Source: Chryseobacterium aquifrigidense
Lineage (GTDB): Bacteria; Bacteroidota; Bacteroidia; Flavobacteriales; Weeksellaceae
Reading direction: 5' to 3'
NCBI RefSeq assembly: GCF_006716485.1
Contig: NZ_VFPD01000001.1
Coordinates: 148,760 to 212,759 of the forward strand
Length of the DNA: 64,000 bases
The position numbers and the translations under genes are program-made. Shown piece after piece: positions 49,623 to 58,424 of this stretch; the first letter of the stretch is position 1; every line of letters starts with the position of its first letter. The notes below the pieces were generated by a model, which did not search any database, was not told where the DNA came from, and was given only the letters and a program-made list of their open reading frames with translations.

Positions 49623-49629
49623 CTTACAA

Positions 49630-52047
49630 TTAATTTCCCACTCTCTGCTTCAGATCCTCCGCGCCTCCTGTTTTTCTGGGCTGACCGTTTTTGGAAGAAC
49701 CAAAATTATAAGTATAGGAGAGGGTTGCCACGCGTGTATCTCTTTTTACGGCAAAGTTTTCTAAATAATCATTGTAAACTGTCTGCCCCTTGATATTGCT
49801 GGTAATGAATACGTCTGTAAATGACAGTTTCAGAACACTGTTGTTCTTAAACTTCTTCTGAGCTCCGATATTAAGATACCAGTTCGGGCTCACATTCAGA
49901 TAAGCATAGATTTCTCTGGCTTTGTAATTTCCGGTAAGTTCGGCAGTGAAGCCATTGCCCAGTTTAAAGGAATTAATACTGTTGATGCTGAAGGTAAAAT
50001 TCCCTTTATTATTGATCTGTGTTCCGGAGACATTTCCGGTATATGAACCATAGTAGAAATTGGCGCTGTTGTTCATTTCCCACCATTGGGTCACCTTTAC
50101 AGGAGCAATCAGGTTTAACCCGAAATAAGAAGCAGAATTGAGGTTTTCAATGGTCTGTACGGTTACTGTTTGCCCGTTTTCTATGACAGGTTTTAAGATG
50201 TCTGTGATATTGTCAGAATTCCTGCTGTAGCTCAAAGTAGCAAAATATTTATTATTCAGACTGTAGGTTAGTTCATAATTCATCGTGATTTGTGGTTTCA
50301 GATCAGGATTTCCTGCTTTCAGGGTGGTAGGATCAAGATAGAATTTAAAAGGATTCAGCTGGTTGTAGCTTGGTCTCGTAATTCTTCTGCTCAGATTGAT
50401 TTCAAGGTTACTTTTCTCTGTCAGATCATAACTCAGAACAGCGCTTGGGAACAGTTGGGTATAATTTCTTTTGTTGATTTGACTGGTGGTAATCTGAGTT
50501 CCTTTTACATTCGTATTCTCAAGCCTTAAACCTCCGGTAGCTTTAAATTTCTCCCATTTTTTGGATACATTTCCGTACACTGCATTAATGTTTTCTTCAT
50601 ATATAAAGTGATTGGTTTTCCCGAGATCCGGAATAGGGACACCAGAACTGGCATTGAAGAACTTCAGATCGTTGTCTGTTTTCACAAAACTGGTTTTCAC
50701 CCCGCTTTCCAGCTTCCAGTCGTTGCTGAAATTTTTCGTAAGATCAGATTTTAAAGAATAGATATTCAGTTTTCCGTCCATGTCACCCTTGATAATGTCA
50801 AGGTTGTCTGTACCGCTGGAAATATCATGGGTACTGGTATCAAAGCGCTGTAAAGATGAGTTGGAGTAATTGATATAGTCAAAATCGGTAGAAATATCAG
50901 ACCCCAGCGAATCAATCGTGTATTTATGATTAAGATTGAATGAAACATTGGTCCAGCGGTCATTCGATCTGTTGACCGTTGTGAATGTGCTTTCCGGAAG
51001 ATAGTTGCTGCCCAGCGTGACGTTGGAATTATCTCCGTTGATATTGAATTTGTTGGAAACCAGTCCTACAGAAAATCCTAGCACATTCTTGTCGTTGAGA
51101 TAATAATCCATTCCCGCTTTGGCCACATGACTGTTAAATTTGAATTTCAGATAATTATCCTGTACATATGCTTTTTTGAAGGTATTGGCTTCATAAAAAT
51201 TTCTGTCGAGAACCAATCCATTGTAAGCTTCCCTGTAAGCAAAGCTATAATTTCCGAAAATATTGATGTTTTTATTCCTGTGATTAATGCTGAAACTATT
51301 GTTGTTTTTCACATATTTCCCCGATCCTAAAGAGCTGGAAATACTTCCATTAGTTCCTCTTCGCTGCTCTTTTTTAAGTTTAATATTGATGATTGCAGAT
51401 CCTGCAGCATCATACTTTGAAGAAGGATTGGTGATGAATTCTATTTTTTCAATAGTAGAAGAAGGAATCCCTTTCAGGTAATTGGCAAGGTCAGCTCCCG
51501 TCATCGGTGTATTTTTACCGTCGATTTGGATCAGAAGATTTCCTTTACCACGAAGACTGATATTATCGTTGTTATCAATATTCACTCCCGGAGCTTTTTC
51601 CAACACTTCAAAAGCAGAATTTCCGGTGCTGGCAATACTGTTTTCAACGTTCATGATCATTTTTCCATCCTGTCTTTCGATAAGAGGCTTGGTTTTCGTA
51701 ATGGTAACGCCTTCAATAGATTTTACATTAAGATCAATAGGATTGAGGGTCTTATTTTCGGTTAATGAAATATTTTCTGAGTGATAAACCTCAGTACCGT
51801 TTTTATTAATTTTTACCTGATAAGTTCCTTCTTTCAAATCATTAAAATTGAACTTACCGCTGTTATCAGCAATTTCTGTTTTGATCAATTTCTGATCAGC
51901 ATCAAAGAGATTGATCTCCATCTGCTCTGTTTTGTCGGATTTTATGTTTCCTGACAAAGTCAAACTCTGTATTGCCTGCTGGGCAGAAATCCTGCTGCTG
52001 AAAAGCGTCAGCAGGCAGGCAATAATAAGTGAGAATATTCTGGTCAT
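49630..52047 (-). CDS. Outer-membrane beta-barrel protein, TonB-receptor-like, with carboxypeptidase-regulatory N-domain
   Basis: An 805-residue outer-membrane protein. Signal peptide (FSLIIACLLTLFSSRISA) then a carboxypeptidase-D-regulatory-like beta sandwich (about 30-105), a plug-like region with ERQDGKMIMNVENSIASTGNSAFEVLEKAPGV and DAAGSAIINIKLKK, and a long C-terminal barrel rich in alternating aromatic strands. This is the 'outer membrane beta-barrel family' layout rather than a SusC. It probably imports a nutrient or responds to an envelope signal; substrate unknown. It follows marR-type regulation by six bases, suggesting co-transcription and control by that regulator. Confidence 0.85.
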   Translation of the reverse strand: MTRIFSLIIACLLTLFSSRISAQQAIQSLTLSGNIKSDKTEQMEINLFDADQKLIKTEIADNSGKFNFNDLKEGTYQVKINKNGTEVYHSENISLTENKTLNPIDLNVKSIEGVTITKTKPLIERQDGKMIMNVENSIASTGNSAFEVLEKAPGVNIDNNDNISLRGKGNLLIQIDGKNTPMTGADLANYLKGIPSSTIEKIEFITNPSSKYDAAGSAIINIKLKKEQRRGTNGSISSSLGSGKYVKNNNSFSINHRNKNINIFGNYSFAYREAYNGLVLDRNFYEANTFKKAYVQDNYLKFKFNSHVAKAGMDYYLNDKNVLGFSVGLVSNKFNINGDNSNVTLGSNYLPESTFTTVNRSNDRWTNVSFNLNHKYTIDSLGSDISTDFDYINYSNSSLQRFDTSTHDISSGTDNLDIIKGDMDGKLNIYSLKSDLTKNFSNDWKLESGVKTSFVKTDNDLKFFNASSGVPIPDLGKTNHFIYEENINAVYGNVSKKWEKFKATGGLRLENTNVKGTQITTSQINKRNYTQLFPSAVLSYDLTEKSNLEINLSRRITRPSYNQLNPFKFYLDPTTLKAGNPDLKPQITMNYELTYSLNNKYFATLSYSRNSDNITDILKPVIENGQTVTVQTIENLNSASYFGLNLIAPVKVTQWWEMNNSANFYYGSYTGNVSGTQINNKGNFTFSINSINSFKLGNGFTAELTGNYKAREIYAYLNVSPNWYLNIGAQKKFKNNSVLKLSFTDVFITSNIKGQTVYNDYLENFAVKRDTRVATLSYTYNFGSSKNGQPRKTGGAEDLKQRVGN

Positions 52048-52053
52048 AGCGTT

Positions 52054-52494
52054 TTACTTTTTAGGGTTAAGACAGTTTTCTGAAATTTTCAGTAAAGCTG
52101 AATACATCACTTCCAGTTCTTCTTCCCTGATTCCCTTCAAAGCAGTTTTACGGTTCTTCTCTACAATATTCTGAACTTCTTTGATTACTTTTACCCCGGA
52201 ATCTGTCACTTCCAGATTGGTTTTTCTTCGGTCTTCAGGATGAACTTTTCTGATAATGTATTCGCATTTTACCATTAAATCAATAATCCTCGTGACAGAA
52301 GCATTGTCCTTAAAAACAAGATCACCAATTTCGTTCTGGGTAATTCCCGGGTTTTCCAGAATCGCTTTGATGATAAGCCACTGATCGATCGTAATCGTGT
52401 AACCATGGGCTTTCAGCTGCCGCTGAGCATAGTTTCTGTAGGCTCTGATTGCTTTGTCTATGTTGTAGAATATAATTGAATTTAACTTTTCCAT
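52054..52494 (-). CDS. MarR-family transcriptional regulator
   Basis: A 146-residue winged-helix regulator. Features: the N-terminal dimerisation helix, ITIDQWLIIKAILENPGITQNEIG (HTH entry), FKDNASVTRIIDLMVKCEYI (recognition helix), the wing KVHPEDRRKTNLEVTDSG and the C-terminal dimer helices. MarR proteins usually repress neighbouring genes until a small ligand binds. The start at 52494 is preferred to 52521, which lies within the operator. It is the first gene of a unit with the beta-barrel protein. Confidence 0.9.
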   Translation of the reverse strand: MEKLNSIIFYNIDKAIRAYRNYAQRQLKAHGYTITIDQWLIIKAILENPGITQNEIGDLVFKDNASVTRIIDLMVKCEYIIRKVHPEDRRKTNLEVTDSGVKVIKEVQNIVEKNRKTALKGIREEELEVMYSALLKISENCLNPKK

Positions 52495-52515
52495 ATTTTC
52501 AGATTTAAAATGATG

Positions 52516-52535
52516 TATCAATTATTGATATATCA
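52516..52535. promoter_or_regulatory. Probable MarR operator
   Basis: TATCAATTATTGATA (52516-52530) is a perfect 15-bp palindrome, immediately overlapped by TGATATATCA (52526-52535). A dyad of this size just upstream of a marR gene is the usual site for autoregulation. Confidence 0.6.
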
Positions 52536-52596
52536 ATTAATTAGTAAATCACCATTTTACTTTGTTACAATTCCTGAAAAATATTTTCAAAAAAAA

Positions 52597-55500
52597 TTAA
52601 AAACTATCACCGGATTCTTTGGGTTTTGCCTTTACAGAAGCAGTTTCACGCCCCGAAGTAAAAGTTATATTTTCTATAGATTTGAATAATCTGTCAATCT
52701 GTTTTCTGGTGGAAACATCCGGAGCAGCCTTATAAAACTCATTGATCAAATCTAATGAACGTGGTTTTTTGGGGTACTGGTTGTTGCTTAGAAAATTTTT
52801 CAAAGCCAGATTCACTTTATTTTCACCGATTAAATTACTCAGCTGTACCATGGCTGCAGCTCCTTTGGAATAGGAAATATGAGTAACGTCTCCCGTAGCT
52901 TTATAGATCGGAACATTTTCAGACAGTCCCTTTTCATTATCGTAGATCTGTTGATGTACTTTGATTCTTTCCATCATTTTTTCTCTGCCATGCATTTTTT
53001 TGTAGATCATCATTTCGGTATACATGGCAAGGGTTTCAGTAAGCATTACAGCACCTTCTCTGTCATCAGGGTTGATCCGACTGTTTCCCCACCAGAGATG
53101 GGAAAGCTCATGCCCGGCCAGTTCATTGATGACATCCTGTTTTTTGTCTGCCTGTATATTAGCGTGGAAAATCATGTCTTCCGGCATAAAAATCGAAGAA
53201 GGGTAAGCTGTAGCCGCAAAGCCTCTGGTAAAAGAAGAAATTTCTGCAAAATTGATGGTTTTAAAAGGGTATGGACCAAAGTTTTGCTGACAGTAATCTA
53301 AAGTAAGCTTTGCATTTTCAAGAAGGTGATTAACGTTTTCAAAGTGTTTCTGATGATAAAAAATATTGATGATAATTCCTTTATAGTTCTCACTTTTGAT
53401 CTCATATTCTGCTGATGAAACGGCAAACCGGAAAGGAATCTGATCTGCTTTATATTTAAAATAATGACGGATGGATTGTGACCATTTCTTTACCAGATCT
53501 CCTGTGCCTATGGCTGTTTGGTTACCTTCGGTAGAAACAGTCATAGTAAGATTGATAAAATTCCTTTTTTGTGCTTCAGGAGCTTCCGGTTTCTTCAATT
53601 CCGTAAGTTTTCCAAGGTTGAATTGGCTGCGTTGCTTTTCATCCTGAATTTCATTATCCTTTTCGTAACCAATCGTAGGATAATATCTGCTGATCCTCAT
53701 AAAAGATCCGTTTTCAATAATGGCATTGAAAGACTGATGACCGTTGACAGCAAACCATTGATAAGAGAGTGTAAAATTAAGAGAAGCTGTTTTACCTGGT
53801 TGAAGAGGCTGTTGTAATGATACTTCGGTTATATTTTTATGAATCTTTGTCATCTCATTACCAGACCTCATTACAGCAGATTCAATTTTTAAATCCTCAT
53901 TAAAATTGATCAGAATCTTATTGATGGGCTGGTTAGTTTGATTTTTAAGGGTATATTTTCCAATAATCTGATAAGCATTTTTTGAAGGATACAGTTTAAT
54001 TTCTGTAGCAATGTCAGTGATGTCAGGTTGTGGAATATTCTCATATTTCCTGTATTTTTTTTCATAGTCTACAGAGTGCAGAATGGCCTGGTTTTCATTT
54101 TTTGGAACATAACCTTTCATAAACAATACTCCGGCAAAGATTCCTGAAACGAAGAGAAGAATACTAAAACCAGATGCAATTGCAGGTGTTTTTTTGAATT
54201 TTATAGTGCTGTTAAGTATCCATAAAATACTGATAATACCAGTTCCGAATAATAGTCTTTGAGCAAAGGCTTTTTCGTAGATTCCATAGCCGCTGAAATC
54301 ACTGTAAGTTCCTTTAAAATCTGAAAATATTCTGAAGAGAGGATAGGTGATTAATTTTGCGGAAACGAGACCTGATAATACAAAAACGGCAAGAACAGAA
54401 ACTCCAAGAGCAATGAATTTATTGGGAATCCTGTCATTAATTAAAAGAATCAATCCTGAAAAGAGCATTAAAGGGAAAGTATTGAAAAGAAAAACACCGA
54501 GATAAGCATTCCAGTCGATATGAAAATACTGGTAAGCAGCCTGAAAAACAATTCCCTGAACAATTAAAATTCCGGTAAAGAAAAACAGGAGGAAGCTGAT
54601 GGAAAGAAAATGTCCGGTTAACCGGTTTTTGGAAAAATAAGTGCTGTTTTCAATAAGATAAAATCCTGAAGATTGGCTTCTCCAATACATATCATTCAGA
54701 AAATAAGCTGAAATCAGTAAACCAAGCAGATGAAAGTTTTCCGAGATGGTTGTTGCCATAAGTCCAGACCCGGCATACTTCTGCGGAAGACGGATTCCCT
54801 TTTCAATTTCGGCATACATTTCCATCCCAACGCAAAATAACAGCAATATGGAAACAGCAGGAACAGCAACACTTTTAAAGAGATAGGTAAGATCTGTTTT
54901 GGCAAAAGAAAGTACAGACCGGAATGAACTCTTCCAGCTAAAATCTGGGTTCACTGTGGAATAATCCGCTTTATTGGTTTCAGATAATGACAGAGCAATT
55001 CCTGATATTTTTACTTTTCGTCCGGAAATACCGGAGAAAGAAAACAATCTTAATGAAAGAAGGAGAAGTCCTGTTGAGATCATGAAAAATAGGAGCCTGT
55101 TGAACAAAAGATATCCTGTAAAAGGAACCATCTGACTATTTTTATGATGTGCTGTAAGACCACGGGCTTCCATGAAATAAGCAGATAATCCAAACGGATC
55201 AATCAATGCTGAAAACTGCTGTGTTTCCAATGACTGCGGAAGACTTCCGGCCATAAAGGGCGAATTGGAAAACAGTAAAATGATCATATAAAAAACATAT
55301 AGAAGCAGTCCGCCTACGACAACCAGCAGTTTCCTTTTTACAGTGAATGCAATGAAAAACAGAAAGCTACAGACAACCAGACTGTTGATGAAACCAAATA
55401 TAAACAAAGGATACACATAGTGGATGATCGCAAAACCTTCCTGCATTTCACTTCCGGTGCGCATCACCTGACCTGTTATAAATCCGGTTATCAGTAAAGA

Positions 55501-55839
55501 AAAGCTTAAAAATGTCTGTAGAAAATACACATAGAATTTCCCTTTCAGATAGGCGGATTTTGACAAAGGAAATGAAAACAGAATACTGTCAAATTTTGAA
55601 TCCTGATCTTTAAAAAGCAGCTGTAATGCGTAAACAGTCGCTAAAAAAATCACGGCAAGGCTCAGCATTCCGGTCATAAAACCGATGGTGTAAGGAGAGT
55701 TTAAATAAATACCTTCTCCTACCGAAAGATTGAACTGGCTTCCGCAAAAAATACCGACAGCTACTAAGAGTAAAGCCACAAGATAGGCGAGCCAGTGCTT
55801 GGAAGAGCGTCCGGCTTCGAATAAAAATATCGTATTCAT
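52597..55839 (-). CDS. ABC permease fused to an M1-family aminopeptidase
   Basis: A 1080-residue fusion. The N-terminal half (about 1-540) has some twelve membrane helices of an ABC-2-like permease (AYLVALLLVAVGIFCGSQ; FSFPLSKSAYLKGKFYVYF). The C-terminal half is a gluzincin with HELSHLWWG near residue 910 and the third ligand in TETLAMYTEMM, so zinc binding and proteolysis look intact. Orientation places the peptidase on the periplasmic side if the last helix is odd-numbered; topology is inferred. The cognate ATPase gene is two bases upstream. Substrate unknown; related Bacteroidota proteins carry the same fusion. Confidence 0.85.
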   Translation of the reverse strand: MNTIFLFEAGRSSKHWLAYLVALLLVAVGIFCGSQFNLSVGEGIYLNSPYTIGFMTGMLSLAVIFLATVYALQLLFKDQDSKFDSILFSFPLSKSAYLKGKFYVYFLQTFLSFSLLITGFITGQVMRTGSEMQEGFAIIHYVYPLFIFGFINSLVVCSFLFFIAFTVKRKLLVVVGGLLLYVFYMIILLFSNSPFMAGSLPQSLETQQFSALIDPFGLSAYFMEARGLTAHHKNSQMVPFTGYLLFNRLLFFMISTGLLLLSLRLFSFSGISGRKVKISGIALSLSETNKADYSTVNPDFSWKSSFRSVLSFAKTDLTYLFKSVAVPAVSILLLFCVGMEMYAEIEKGIRLPQKYAGSGLMATTISENFHLLGLLISAYFLNDMYWRSQSSGFYLIENSTYFSKNRLTGHFLSISFLLFFFTGILIVQGIVFQAAYQYFHIDWNAYLGVFLFNTFPLMLFSGLILLINDRIPNKFIALGVSVLAVFVLSGLVSAKLITYPLFRIFSDFKGTYSDFSGYGIYEKAFAQRLLFGTGIISILWILNSTIKFKKTPAIASGFSILLFVSGIFAGVLFMKGYVPKNENQAILHSVDYEKKYRKYENIPQPDITDIATEIKLYPSKNAYQIIGKYTLKNQTNQPINKILINFNEDLKIESAVMRSGNEMTKIHKNITEVSLQQPLQPGKTASLNFTLSYQWFAVNGHQSFNAIIENGSFMRISRYYPTIGYEKDNEIQDEKQRSQFNLGKLTELKKPEAPEAQKRNFINLTMTVSTEGNQTAIGTGDLVKKWSQSIRHYFKYKADQIPFRFAVSSAEYEIKSENYKGIIINIFYHQKHFENVNHLLENAKLTLDYCQQNFGPYPFKTINFAEISSFTRGFAATAYPSSIFMPEDMIFHANIQADKKQDVINELAGHELSHLWWGNSRINPDDREGAVMLTETLAMYTEMMIYKKMHGREKMMERIKVHQQIYDNEKGLSENVPIYKATGDVTHISYSKGAAAMVQLSNLIGENKVNLALKNFLSNNQYPKKPRSLDLINEFYKAAPDVSTRKQIDRLFKSIENITFTSGRETASVKAKPKESGDSF

Positions 55840-55841
55840 GA

Positions 55842-56714
55842 TTAAGGTTTTTGGGTAAGTGTATGGAAATAAACGTGCTCCAGCAGAGGGGTTACGGCGC
55901 TGAAGTCTTTTGGATATTCTTCTGAAAATACAGTGATATGAAGCGCTCTTTCCAATAATTGTCTGCTGATGATTTCATAGCTGGAATCATAACTTTCCAG
56001 TTCATTTTTATCAATGGGTTTTGACCAGATTTTATTTTCCAGCTCTGCAATCAGTTTTCCGGGATTTCCTTTTCTGAGAATCTGCCCGTGATTCATCACT
56101 GCCATTTCTGAGCAAAGGTTTCTGACGTCTTCAACAAGATGCGTAGACAGAATAACGATAACCTCCTGGCTGATGTCATTGAGCAGAGTATTGAAGCGGT
56201 TGCGTTCCTCAGGATCCAGCCCTGCAGTTGGTTCATCTACAATGATTATTTTCGGATCACCTAACAAGGCTTGAGCTACCCCGAAACGCTGTTTCATTCC
56301 GCCCGAAAAAGTATGAACTTCTTTTTTAGCAAAATCGGAAAGGTTAACCTTTTCCAGCAGGCTCAGGATTTGATTTTTACGTTGATTCTTATCATTAATT
56401 CCTTTCAGAATGGCAATGTGTTCCAACAGATCGTAAGCAGAAACTTTGGGATAAACTCCGAAATCCTGAGGCAGAAATCCAAGATTCTGTTTAATATAAT
56501 CAGGATTTTTGATGATATCCACTTCATTGAAAAGTATCGTTCCGGAGGTTGGTTTCTGAAGTCCGACAATAGTTTTCATTAAAGAAGATTTTCCGGCTCC
56601 GTTCGGACCAAGCAGCCCGAACATCCCGTTTTTAATGTCCAGTGAAATGTCTTTAATAGCCTGGAAGCCATTTTTGTAGGTAAGGCTAAGGTTGTTGATA
56701 GATAATGTATTCAT
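55842..56714 (-). CDS. ABC transporter ATP-binding protein
   Basis: A 290-residue ATPase with Walker A GPNGAGKSS (about 36-44), Q-loop, the ABC signature FSGGMKQR, Walker B IIIVDEPTAGLDP and a switch His in ILSTHLVED. The extra C-terminal 60 residues are typical of ABC-2 exporters. Its gene ends two bases before the permease/M1 peptidase gene, so they form one exporter or processing unit. Confidence 0.93.
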   Translation of the reverse strand: MNTLSINNLSLTYKNGFQAIKDISLDIKNGMFGLLGPNGAGKSSLMKTIVGLQKPTSGTILFNEVDIIKNPDYIKQNLGFLPQDFGVYPKVSAYDLLEHIAILKGINDKNQRKNQILSLLEKVNLSDFAKKEVHTFSGGMKQRFGVAQALLGDPKIIIVDEPTAGLDPEERNRFNTLLNDISQEVIVILSTHLVEDVRNLCSEMAVMNHGQILRKGNPGKLIAELENKIWSKPIDKNELESYDSSYEIISRQLLERALHITVFSEEYPKDFSAVTPLLEHVYFHTLTQKP

Positions 56715-56769
56715 AACGTTGTGTTTAGGGAATAGAAGGACAGGCGGCCTTTCAGCAGCTGGTGTAGGG

Positions 56770-56811
56770 TTTTAAAGTTTAAAGTTTAAAATTTAAGGTT
56801 TAAAGTTTAGG
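56770..56811. repeat. Short degenerate TTTAAAG repeats
   Basis: Five or so copies of TTTAAAG/TTTAAGG in tandem. The same word recurs near 39790-39825. The rest of the 56715-56898 gap shows no gene. Confidence 0.6.
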
Positions 56812-56898
56812 ATTGGGTATTAGCTGGAAGTTAGAAGCGGGATTTTTACACACCAACCCTCAAACTCTCTAACACGCAACTCGTACCCCGAATCTCGT

Positions 56899-57102
56899 CT
56901 ACTCTTTAAATTCAAGAATATCTCCCGGCTGGCACTCCAGGATTTTGCAGATGGCTTCAAGGGTATCGAAGCGGACACCTTTGGCTTTGCCGGTTTTCAG
57001 GATAGAGAGGTTGACGGGGGTGATCCCCAGTTTTTCTGCCAATTCTTTACTCTGCATTTTTCGTTTGGCAAGCATCACATCTAAGTTGACTATAATTGGC
57101 AT
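56899..57102 (-). CDS. XRE-type helix-turn-helix regulator (YozG-like)
   Basis: A 67-residue single HTH domain: MLAKRKMQSKELAEKLGITP (helices 1-2), VNLSILKTGKAKGVRFDTLE (recognition helix region), AICKILECQPGDILEF. This is the short HTH_26 type. The start at 57102 is preferred over 57183, whose extension overlaps the previous gene. One base separates it from the DUF2975 gene, and the two are a common pair in which the membrane protein may control the regulator. Confidence 0.85.
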   Translation of the reverse strand: MPIIVNLDVMLAKRKMQSKELAEKLGITPVNLSILKTGKAKGVRFDTLEAICKILECQPGDILEFKE

Positions 57103-57103
57103 T

Positions 57104-57619
57104 TTAAATAAATAAGTCTTGTTCGTTTTGCAAATGTAGTCCTTGCTTAAAGATATTCGCAAGAAACAGACAGAAAATTCCAAGCATAAAGTGAATAAAC
57201 ACCAGTCCCCATATGATACTTTCTACTTCCACAAAGAAACTCGCGATCATCACCAGTGGAAACGGGATGAAAATATTGTACAGGTAAAATTTCTTAAGCC
57301 GCATGATATTTTCCTCAGTAAACAGTTTTTGCTGGAAAAATACTTTGAAAACCCTGGCCGATAAACAGAAAAAGATTCCATAAGCGATAAGAACCGACAT
57401 AAAAGAAAATATCATGTAAGGGTAATTGTTTTCGATATTCAGAAACGGCTGTTCTGTCAACGGATAATTGATATGAAGGAACTGTCCTTCTTTATAAGGA
57501 GTAACCGAAAATCCTGTGATCAGACAGAATAGGGAATACCCAAAAGTGATCAAATATCCCGCCGAAAGTATGGCACAGATATAAAATAAAATCCTTGAAA
57601 TAATTTTGGTCTGGTTCAT
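57104..57619 (-). CDS. DUF2975 membrane protein
   Basis: A 171-residue protein with four membrane helices: ILFYICAILSAGYLITFGYS, YMIFSFMSVLIAYGIFFCL, IPFPLVMIASFFVEV and LVFIHFMLGIFCLFLANIF. This is the DUF2975 layout, usually paired with a short XRE regulator as here. Role unknown; a signalling function through the paired regulator is inferred. Confidence 0.82.
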   Translation of the reverse strand: MNQTKIISRILFYICAILSAGYLITFGYSLFCLITGFSVTPYKEGQFLHINYPLTEQPFLNIENNYPYMIFSFMSVLIAYGIFFCLSARVFKVFFQQKLFTEENIMRLKKFYLYNIFIPFPLVMIASFFVEVESIIWGLVFIHFMLGIFCLFLANIFKQGLHLQNEQDLFI

Positions 57620-57838
57620 GGTAAGAATAGTATAACTATTGCAAATGTATAATTAATTATCGTAAAACAATAATTTATTTAAATAAAATTTTAATTTTTG
57701 AATTCTGAATTCATCAATAATATTAAAAAAATAAGGTGTTAATCACAGTTTTTAATTAATTTTAAATAACAAAAAAGTTGATTAACTTATCCCTTTAAGT
57801 AATACTCAAAAAATGATTATAGGGTTTTCTTATTGATA

Positions 57839-57914
57839 CCCTTCGACAGGCTCAGGGTGACAAACTGGAATACCATCCGAAATTTTAAGCGCTGTCAGGC
57901 TGAGTCTGTCGAAG
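57839..57914. repeat. Inverted repeat of the CTTCGACAGGCTCAG type
   Basis: CTTCGACAGGCTCAGGGTGA (57841-57860) is inverted at 57893-57914 as CAGGCTGAGTCTGTCGAAG, forming a long imperfect hairpin of about 75 bases. It is an interspersed repeat type found widely in Bacteroidota. The rest of the 57620-57954 gap is A+T-rich with no gene. Confidence 0.8.
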
Positions 57915-57954
57915 CCATTATTACTAAAAGGGATAGGTCAAAAAAAAAGAAATT

Positions 57955-58296
57955 ATGGCTTACAGTACTGAACTTGCCGACCGTGTACGTGAACGGCTTT
58001 CCATGGAAAATAATATAGAGATCGAGGAAAAGAAAATGTTTAGCGGACTGTCTTTTCTGGTGAACGGAAAGATGTGTATCAACATCAGCCATGACAATCT
58101 GATGTGCCGCTACAATCCCGAAATGGAAGATGAGGTTTCGGAAAAAAAAGGCTTCCTGCCGATGATCATGAAAGGGAAACAGTTAAATGGATATTGCTAC
58201 GTTGAACCCATTGGTTTTAAAAAAGCAGATGATTTTGAATACTGGATCAGAATCTGCCTGGATTATAATCCGATGGCGAAGGCGGCGAAGAAGTGA
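57955..58296 (+). CDS. TfoX/Sxy N-terminal-domain protein
   Basis: A 113-residue stand-alone TfoX_N domain: MAYSTELADRVRERLS, then KKMFSGLSFLVNGKMCI, and a C-terminal helix ADDFEYWIRICLDYNP. TfoX/Sxy proteins activate competence genes in Gammaproteobacteria, but single-domain homologues elsewhere have no proven role. The repeat just upstream ends 40 bases before the ATG. Confidence 0.8.
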   Translation: MAYSTELADRVRERLSMENNIEIEEKKMFSGLSFLVNGKMCINISHDNLMCRYNPEMEDEVSEKKGFLPMIMKGKQLNGYCYVEPIGFKKADDFEYWIRICLDYNPMAKAAKK

Positions 58297-58424
58297 GTTT
58301 TTGGGTTTGAGAGTGAGAGGGGTTGAGAGTTTGAGGGTGAGAGTGTATGTAAGAGTGGGAGAGATGAAGTTCACCAATCCCACCATTCTTCACTGATCAT
58401 TTATCATTTATCACTGATCATTTA
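58297..58424. repeat. Low-complexity spacer
   Basis: A purine-rich GAGAGT/GAGGGT array (58305-58365) followed by repeated ATTTATC units (58397-58425). No gene. Confidence 0.6.
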
